Shown: in pieces, positions 7,085 through 11,008 of the stretch
How positions within the stretch are numbered: the first letter of the stretch is position 1
Layout of the letters: every line of letters starts with the position of its first letter
From: an uncultured Porphyromonadaceae bacterium
Lineage (GTDB): Bacteria > Bacteroidota > Bacteroidia > Bacteroidales > Muribaculaceae
Direction of reading: 5' to 3'
DNA length: 11,008 nt
NCBI GenBank assembly: GCA_947174735.1
Contig: CAMWKC010000054.1
Location: forward strand, 1-11,008
Program-made: the position numbers and the translations under genes
Notes under the pieces: model-generated
The model's database searches: none
Told to the model about the DNA's origin: nothing
Seen by the model: only the letters and a program-made list of their open reading frames with translations

Positions 7085-7143
7085 AAAAACGACATGTCGG
7101 CAGCGTTTGGCACTGAAGCAAACGCCGCCGACATGTCGTTTTT
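7085..7143 (-). terminator. Strong intrinsic terminator of the thiamine operon
   Basis: Arms 7085-7109 and 7119-7143 form a 25-bp stem with one mismatch, which is a G-U wobble in minus-strand RNA, around a 9-nt loop. The stem is flanked by A and T runs on both sides. Read on the minus strand, it follows the cupin stop by 34 bp and ends in T6-GA-T7, so it terminates the receptor-pnuT-cupin transcript. It also has a short T tract on the plus strand and may work in both directions. Confidence 0.93.
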
Positions 7144-7177
7144 AACTGATTATGCAGTAACCAGTCTTATTGTCCTG

Positions 7178-7543
7178 TTATCCCTGACAACCGCAGCCTT
7201 CCGGCTTATCTGCACAGTTACAGTTTATGCGTGTTACCAATACTTTAGCCCGACTTACAGCCTTTACATTATGCACTGTATTAGGTTCCATAAGAATCTG
7301 CTGACCTGCCTTCATATCGTGCTGGGCACCGTTAATCTCAAAGACGACTTCGCCTTCGAGCACCTGTACCATAACACAGGCGGCTGCAGAGTGCGCACCG
7401 GTTTCGACACCGTTATCGAAAGCTAAGAGCATAACTTTACCATTATCACAGTCAATAACTTTCTTAGCTACAAGTTTGCCGTCAACAAAATCTATATGAC
7501 GGAGAATGTCTAACTCAGTGTTGATTTCAAAATCGGTTTTCAT
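7178..7543 (-). CDS. Small cupin-domain protein with Cys-rich tail
   Basis: This 121-aa single-domain cupin has an unknown substrate. Cupin motif 1 is recognisable at 45-72 (GVETGAHSAAAC, then VLEGEVVFEING), with His51 and Glu63 as possible ligands but without the usual HxH pair. Motif 2 (AGQQILMEPNTVHNV, about 79-93) keeps His91 and Asn92. The metal site may therefore be partial or unusual. The C-terminus (INCNCADKPEGCGCQG) has two CxC pairs, Cys108/110 and Cys117/119, suggesting metal binding or redox chemistry. There is no signal peptide, so it is probably cytoplasmic. It begins 14 bp after the pnuT stop and ends just before the operon terminator. It is thus the last gene of a TPP-riboswitch operon, where other Bacteroidota often carry a thiamine pyrophosphokinase. 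A link to thiamine is inferred from position only. Confidence 0.85.
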   Translation of the reverse strand: MKTDFEINTELDILRHIDFVDGKLVAKKVIDCDNGKVMLLAFDNGVETGAHSAAACVMVQVLEGEVVFEINGAQHDMKAGQQILMEPNTVHNVKAVSRAKVLVTRINCNCADKPEGCGCQG

Positions 7544-7557
7544 AGTAATTTTATGTT

Positions 7558-8199
7558 TTAATCGTTATTCATAGTTTTAACACTTTCCTCTGCGTCGGAG
7601 TTCATTTCTTTATTACTGTCTGTCTCTGCCTTATACATCAGACGTAACCATTTGCGATACCCTAACCATGCCACAACCGTATAAGCACCATACAGAATAG
7701 CATAAAGATATATTCCCTTATAAGCATACAGGCCTACACATACAGCATCGACAGCTAACCATGCCAGCCACTGCTGCACATATTTACGCGCCAGCATCCA
7801 GGTAGCTATAATACTCATGGCCGTAGTAAAAGCATCGAAATAAGGCACCGTACTGTCGGTAAACAGAACCAGCCATGCCGCTATGACGGCATAAACGCCT
7901 GCCAAAGCTACCGCACACCATATAAGGACACCGGCTCCGGCCCGGCGTATCGGCAGTTCAGGTTTCTTACGCTTACGCAGGTGAAAGGTCCACGTCACAT
8001 AACCGTAGACTGCCATAACCACGTAGTAGATGTTCATGGCGAAATCAGCATACAGTCCGCGTGAGTAATAGACCTGCATAGACACCAGAGTCATCAGCAA
8101 GGATACTATCCATACCCGTGCATTGGCTTTATACTCATAGTAAAGATAAAGCACACCTAAACAGAACCCGACAATCTCGGTAACAGAAGACCACGACAT
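7558..8199 (-). CDS. pnuT: PnuC-family permease, predicted thiamine transporter PnuT
   Basis: This 213-aa inner-membrane protein has about seven hydrophobic segments. Family features are the N-terminal EIVGFCLGVLYLYYEYKAN (8-26), the NIYYVVMAVYGYVTW segment (56-70), DAFTTAMSIIATWMLARK (122-139), WLAWLAVDAV with Trp144 and Trp147, LYAYKGIYLYAILY (157-170) and GYRKW (180-184). A hydrophilic tail of about 24 residues follows. PnuC proteins carry nicotinamide riboside. The PnuT branch carries thiamine and is found in TPP-riboswitch operons with an outer-membrane receptor, as here, so I call thiamine from context. The start codon overlaps the receptor stop by one base (TGATG), pointing to translational coupling. 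Sequence alone cannot exclude another vitamin. Confidence 0.88.
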   Translation of the reverse strand: MSWSSVTEIVGFCLGVLYLYYEYKANARVWIVSLLMTLVSMQVYYSRGLYADFAMNIYYVVMAVYGYVTWTFHLRKRKKPELPIRRAGAGVLIWCAVALAGVYAVIAAWLVLFTDSTVPYFDAFTTAMSIIATWMLARKYVQQWLAWLAVDAVCVGLYAYKGIYLYAILYGAYTVVAWLGYRKWLRLMYKAETDSNKEMNSDAEESVKTMNND

Positions 8200-10427
8200 C
8201 AGAAATGTACTGTTACAGTAGCGAGAACATTGGTCGGAGCCTGTACTGCAAATCCGGCGTAACGGTAAATTACCGGTTGTCCGGCATCACCGACATAATA
8301 TCCGGCACCGGCATAACCGTTATTCTCGTATTTCTCGTTGAATAGATTATTTATACTTATTCCGACTCTCAGCTTGCGCAGCCCTCCGACAGCACCGAAA
8401 TTGTATGCCAACATAAGATCGGAAACAAAATAAGGGTCAAGTGAAGCTTCACGATTACCGGTATTGGTAAGATACTGGCGACTTACATAGTGACTTGTCA
8501 GAGAAGCTTCGAATCCGCGCCAGTTAAAATTGAAAGCGTTATTAAACAGAAACGACGGAGAGAAAGCTATTGGAGTGGTACCCAGATAAAAGCTAATCGG
8601 ATTGGTCCAGCCGTCTTCATAAATATATTCGGTGAAGCGTTTGATACGGTTACGTGACAATGTAGCATTGGCCTGCCACTCGAAGGCACTGCAGAAGCGT
8701 ACCGCTCCTTGCAGTTCTATACCCATACGGTAACTTGACGGCACATTCTCAGTCAACGGATTGCCTGTATCCGACAGACGTCCTGTAAGCACAAGCTGGT
8801 CTTTATAATCCATAAGATACAGATTGGCTCCGACAGTAAAAACCGGATGTGCGAAAGTGTAACCTAATTCATAGTCAAACATACGCTCTGCATGAGGCAG
8901 ATGTTCCGGGTCGCCTTCGGTGAAGTTAGTACGTGTCGGTTCCTTGTGAGCCACACTCCACGAAACGAAAGCGCGGTGCGGCCCTTGATTAAACGTCAGA
9001 CCTATCTTAGGATTGAGGAAATTATAACGCTCTTTGTAATCAAGCGGCTGCATAGCCTCGATAGTATAATCATAATCGGAATTAGCTCCATGCAGACGGT
9101 AATAGATATGACGGTACTGCAGGTCAGCGAAAGCGCTCAGGACTGATGACAGGTCAACGGTAGCACGGGCAAAAGTGCTGAAATCGGTCTTGACACTACG
9201 GTTGGTGTAGTATTGCTGCAGCGGGTCAAGAGGACCGATGTAGTTGCGTACCCATTCCACTTCTCCGAAATGATGACCGCGATATGTGTTGAGAGCGGCT
9301 CCCATGGCTATAGCCAGACCGTCGGCTGTGTAGTCAGCTCCGACAGTACCGCCTCCGAAGTGACTGTTAGAGTGCTTCAGACGTATAAGGTCACTTTTCT
9401 TGATTGTCTCGCCTTCGGCATTTACGTATGGTTCGAGACCGTATTCAAGCAGTGTACGCGAGGTTTTGTACTGACGGTAGTAACCTACGCCACGTGTGTA
9501 ATGCAAAGCGGCATTGAGTCGCCATGAGTCGCCGAGACGCTGTGCCAACAGCAGATGAAAGTTATGCTGAGTGAAATAATCTTTCTGATCAGGATAATAG
9601 GCTATGTTGCCTTCCGAATCAGTATATTGTCCGCAGGGATTATAACGACGGCCGTAAAGCTCTATTTCTTCGCGTGAGGCATAATCCCAAGCCATATAGG
9701 TCTCCTCTTTTCCTCCGAAGCCGAGCAGACGCAGGTCGGTGTCACCGTTATGATAAGCCAACTGACCGAAGTAGCTCCACAGTTTTGACGATGCGCGGTC
9801 TATGTAACCGTCCGAACCTATATTACTGATACGGGCTTCGGCCATCCAGTGGTCGCCGAGCAGTCCGCTGCCTACGCGAAGATTAGCACGGTGGGTGTTA
9901 TATGAGCCGTATGAACCGTTTGCTTCGGCAAAAGCACGACGCGAAGGAGTATCGGTGAGCATATTGACCGAAGCGCCGAATGCTCCGGCGCCGTTCGAGC
10001 TTGTTCCGGCACCGCGCTGTATCTGCACATCGCGCAGCGATGAAGCAAGGTCAGGCATATTGACCCAGTAGACACGGTGACTTTCGGCATCATTGATAGG
10101 CACACCGTTAACAGTGACATTGATACGTGTGCCATCGGACCCACGTATATTCATAGCACTGTATCCTACTCCGGCTCCGGCGTCCGAAGTCATGGTCAGC
10201 GATGGTGTCATCGACAGCATATACGGTAGATCGCGACCGTCATTACGGCTGTCAAGTTCCTTACGGGTCACCTTCGTATAGGCTACCGGAGACTTGGCAG
10301 TGGCACGGTTAGCTACGATTTCAACTTCCTGAAGTGCCACCGTATCGGGTGTCTCTTCAGCAACGGCGGCGCGGCAGGGTACCCACATACCCGAGGCCAG
10401 CACCCATAAAAGCACTTGCTTCTTCAT
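8199..10427 (-). CDS. TonB-dependent outer-membrane receptor, predicted thiamine uptake
   Basis: This 742-aa protein is a gated outer-membrane pore driven by TonB-ExbBD. A signal peptide (about 1-23) is followed by a candidate TonB box region (TVALQEVEIVANR, about 29-41). The plug domain (about 45-165) has the signatures INVTVNGVPINDAES and VQIQRGAGTSSNGAGAFGASVN. A 22-strand-type beta-barrel runs to the end, with the late motif ISINNLFNEKYENNGY and a terminal Phe742. The N-terminal carboxypeptidase-like domain of SusC proteins is absent and no SusD gene is adjacent, so this is a small-molecule receptor rather than a glycan importer. Its leader is a TPP riboswitch and pnuT follows with a one-base overlap, so thiamine or a phosphorylated form is the probable ligand. 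The ATG at 10427 lies 4 nt after the aptamer. Confidence 0.93.
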   Translation of the reverse strand: MKKQVLLWVLASGMWVPCRAAVAEETPDTVALQEVEIVANRATAKSPVAYTKVTRKELDSRNDGRDLPYMLSMTPSLTMTSDAGAGVGYSAMNIRGSDGTRINVTVNGVPINDAESHRVYWVNMPDLASSLRDVQIQRGAGTSSNGAGAFGASVNMLTDTPSRRAFAEANGSYGSYNTHRANLRVGSGLLGDHWMAEARISNIGSDGYIDRASSKLWSYFGQLAYHNGDTDLRLLGFGGKEETYMAWDYASREEIELYGRRYNPCGQYTDSEGNIAYYPDQKDYFTQHNFHLLLAQRLGDSWRLNAALHYTRGVGYYRQYKTSRTLLEYGLEPYVNAEGETIKKSDLIRLKHSNSHFGGGTVGADYTADGLAIAMGAALNTYRGHHFGEVEWVRNYIGPLDPLQQYYTNRSVKTDFSTFARATVDLSSVLSAFADLQYRHIYYRLHGANSDYDYTIEAMQPLDYKERYNFLNPKIGLTFNQGPHRAFVSWSVAHKEPTRTNFTEGDPEHLPHAERMFDYELGYTFAHPVFTVGANLYLMDYKDQLVLTGRLSDTGNPLTENVPSSYRMGIELQGAVRFCSAFEWQANATLSRNRIKRFTEYIYEDGWTNPISFYLGTTPIAFSPSFLFNNAFNFNWRGFEASLTSHYVSRQYLTNTGNREASLDPYFVSDLMLAYNFGAVGGLRKLRVGISINNLFNEKYENNGYAGAGYYVGDAGQPVIYRYAGFAVQAPTNVLATVTVHF

Positions 10428-10431
10428 ATTT

Positions 10432-10515
10432 AAAATTTCACTACGCCGGTATTACCCGGATCAGGTTCTAAGGGTATATTCTCAGCTGGACTCTCGGGTC
10501 TGGCACCCCTATTTT
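10432..10515 (-). promoter_or_regulatory. TPP riboswitch (THI element)
   Basis: On the minus strand the conserved THI-box blocks occur in order: GGGGTGCC (10502-10509), GCTGAGA (10480-10486), ACCC (10472-10475), GAACCTGATC (10459-10468), then CCGG-GTAAT-ACCGG and GCGTAG. P1 can form between AAAAT (10511-10515) and ATTTT (10432-10436), and a variable P3 arm holds GAC/GTC pairing. TPP binding should turn off the receptor-pnuT-cupin operon. The 3' strand of P1 ends only 4 nt before the start codon and no terminator hairpin lies between, so control is probably at translation initiation. Confidence 0.97.
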
Positions 10516-10562
10516 CGTCGTTACTACGCCTTCTCATCAGGCACTTTCACTGTATGCGACGG

Positions 10563-10596
10563 CAAATTTACAAAAATATTCAGAGACTCCGCCAAA
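10563..10596 (-). promoter_or_regulatory. Promoter of the TPP-riboswitch operon
   Basis: On the minus strand TAAATTTG (10563-10570) matches the Bacteroidota -7 consensus TAnnTTTG exactly, and TTTG (10593-10596) sits 22 bp upstream as a -33 box, slightly longer than the usual 19-21 bp. Transcription should start near 10555-10560, giving a leader of about 130 nt that holds the riboswitch. A small hairpin (GCC/GGC around TGATGAGAA, 10528-10542) can form ahead of the aptamer. Confidence 0.7.
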
Positions 10597-10623
10597 TATA
10601 TGAAAGAATACCGGCCTCTGAAT
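10578..10623. repeat. Inverted repeat around the -33 box
   Basis: ATTCAGAG (10578-10585) and CTCTGAAT (10616-10623) are exact inverted copies separated by 30 bp, with the -33 box of the thiamine operon between them. They lie upstream of the transcription start, so they would act as DNA sites rather than RNA structure. Eight-base arms at this spacing may be chance. The rest of the spacer to 10741 is AT-rich and shows only weak promoter-like sequence for the divergent gene. Confidence 0.3.
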
Positions 10624-10741
10624 TGTTATAATAATTAAATGTCAGATGATAGATAGCACTGTCTCAAGGTCCTGCTTAGCTGATAAGTACACTGACGATT
10701 ACATGTGTTTATTATCTTACATCTACTTATCTAAATTAATT

Positions 10742-11008
10742 ATGACAAATATGACACGTTATCTGCTTGCTGCGTTGTTCACTGCCGGTGTCCTTGTGAC
10801 CACTCAGGCAACAACACGCACAGCACCCGCACACGATGCACCCGTTCCGGAAGAAACCGTAACGACAGTCGAAGAAAACGCTGATGATACTCAGGAGACA
10901 ATCAGTCGTGTGCTATTTATAGGCGACTCAATGACAGGCTGGATGGCCGAACGTCTTAATGCCTACGGAAATCAAAATGATTTTGAAGTAGCTTCAGTCG
11001 TGTGGGAT
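10742..11008 (+). CDS. Secreted SGNH/GDSL-type hydrolase, N-terminal part
   Basis: This open frame of 89 codons runs off the right edge. After Met1 (or Met4, both plausible) comes a signal peptide (TRYLLAALFTAGVLVTTQA, about 5-23), then a low-complexity Thr/Pro/Glu linker (about 24-55). Next is VLFIGDSMTGWMAERL at 57-72, the block I motif of SGNH hydrolases with Ser63 as the expected nucleophile. The following NDFEVASVVWD fits the second strand region of such proteins. The remaining blocks, with catalytic Asp and His, lie outside the window. Likely location is periplasm or cell surface, and the substrate is unknown (esters on glycans or peptidoglycan are common for the family). It is divergent from the thiamine operon and has no visible link to it. 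Confidence 0.8.
   Translation, partial: MTNMTRYLLAALFTAGVLVTTQATTRTAPAHDAPVPEETVTTVEENADDTQETISRVLFIGDSMTGWMAERLNAYGNQNDFEVASVVWD

Noticed and set aside
10515..10542. Hammerhead-ribozyme-like core (CTGATGAG followed by CGAAAA) just upstream of the TPP aptamer
   Set aside because: The bases between the two blocks do not form a stem II beyond one pair, and no matching stem III with a cleavage triplet was found. A simple small hairpin explains the region better.
10713..10720. TATCTTAC as a -7 box for the divergent hydrolase gene
   Set aside because: It matches only part of TAnnTTTG and has no -33 partner, so it was not listed as a promoter.

Overview
The window looks like a chromosomal segment of a Bacteroidales bacterium, perhaps a Muribaculaceae-type gut commensal. 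The reasons are Bacteroidota-style promoter boxes (TAnnTTTG), the lack of Shine-Dalgarno sequences, frequent ATA isoleucine codons, a TonB-dependent receptor in a TPP-riboswitch operon with a PnuC-family permease, and the style of the proteins. The family-level placement is inference.

Layout, left to right. (1) 23-589 is a type I-C-like CRISPR array of 9 repeats and 8 spacers. It is read left to right, no cas genes are visible, and it ends against a near-perfect 16-bp hairpin (591-626). (2) 627-898 is non-coding and holds candidate promoters plus two inverted repeats ahead of clpS. (3) 899-4251 is a plus-strand operon, clpS-clpA-aat. Together these encode a nearly complete bacterial N-degron route: Aat adds Leu/Phe to N-termini, ClpS recognises them, and ClpA unfolds the substrate for ClpP (not in the window). 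(4) 4259-7009 is a minus-strand unit, trpS-znuA-znuC: tryptophanyl-tRNA synthetase followed by the binding lipoprotein and ATPase of a zinc/manganese ABC importer. The membrane permease is missing. It converges on aat with a 7-bp gap. (5) 7085-7143 is a very strong 25-bp-stem terminator separating that unit from the next. (6) 7178-10570 is a minus-strand thiamine-salvage operon: promoter, TPP riboswitch, TonB-dependent receptor, PnuT-type permease and a small cupin with a Cys-rich tail. The riboswitch touches the receptor start codon. The predicted route is thiamine across the outer membrane by the receptor, then across the inner membrane by PnuT; the job of the cupin is unknown. (7) From 10742 a divergent gene for a secreted SGNH/GDSL hydrolase begins and runs off the right edge.

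Most of the window is well-understood housekeeping. The points most worth a second look are the cupin in the thiamine operon, the riboswitch placed against the start codon, the orphaned zinc ABC pair with a substituted metal ligand, the hairpin abutting the CRISPR trailer, and the palindromes ahead of clpS. I did not find a clearly novel defence or mobile system.
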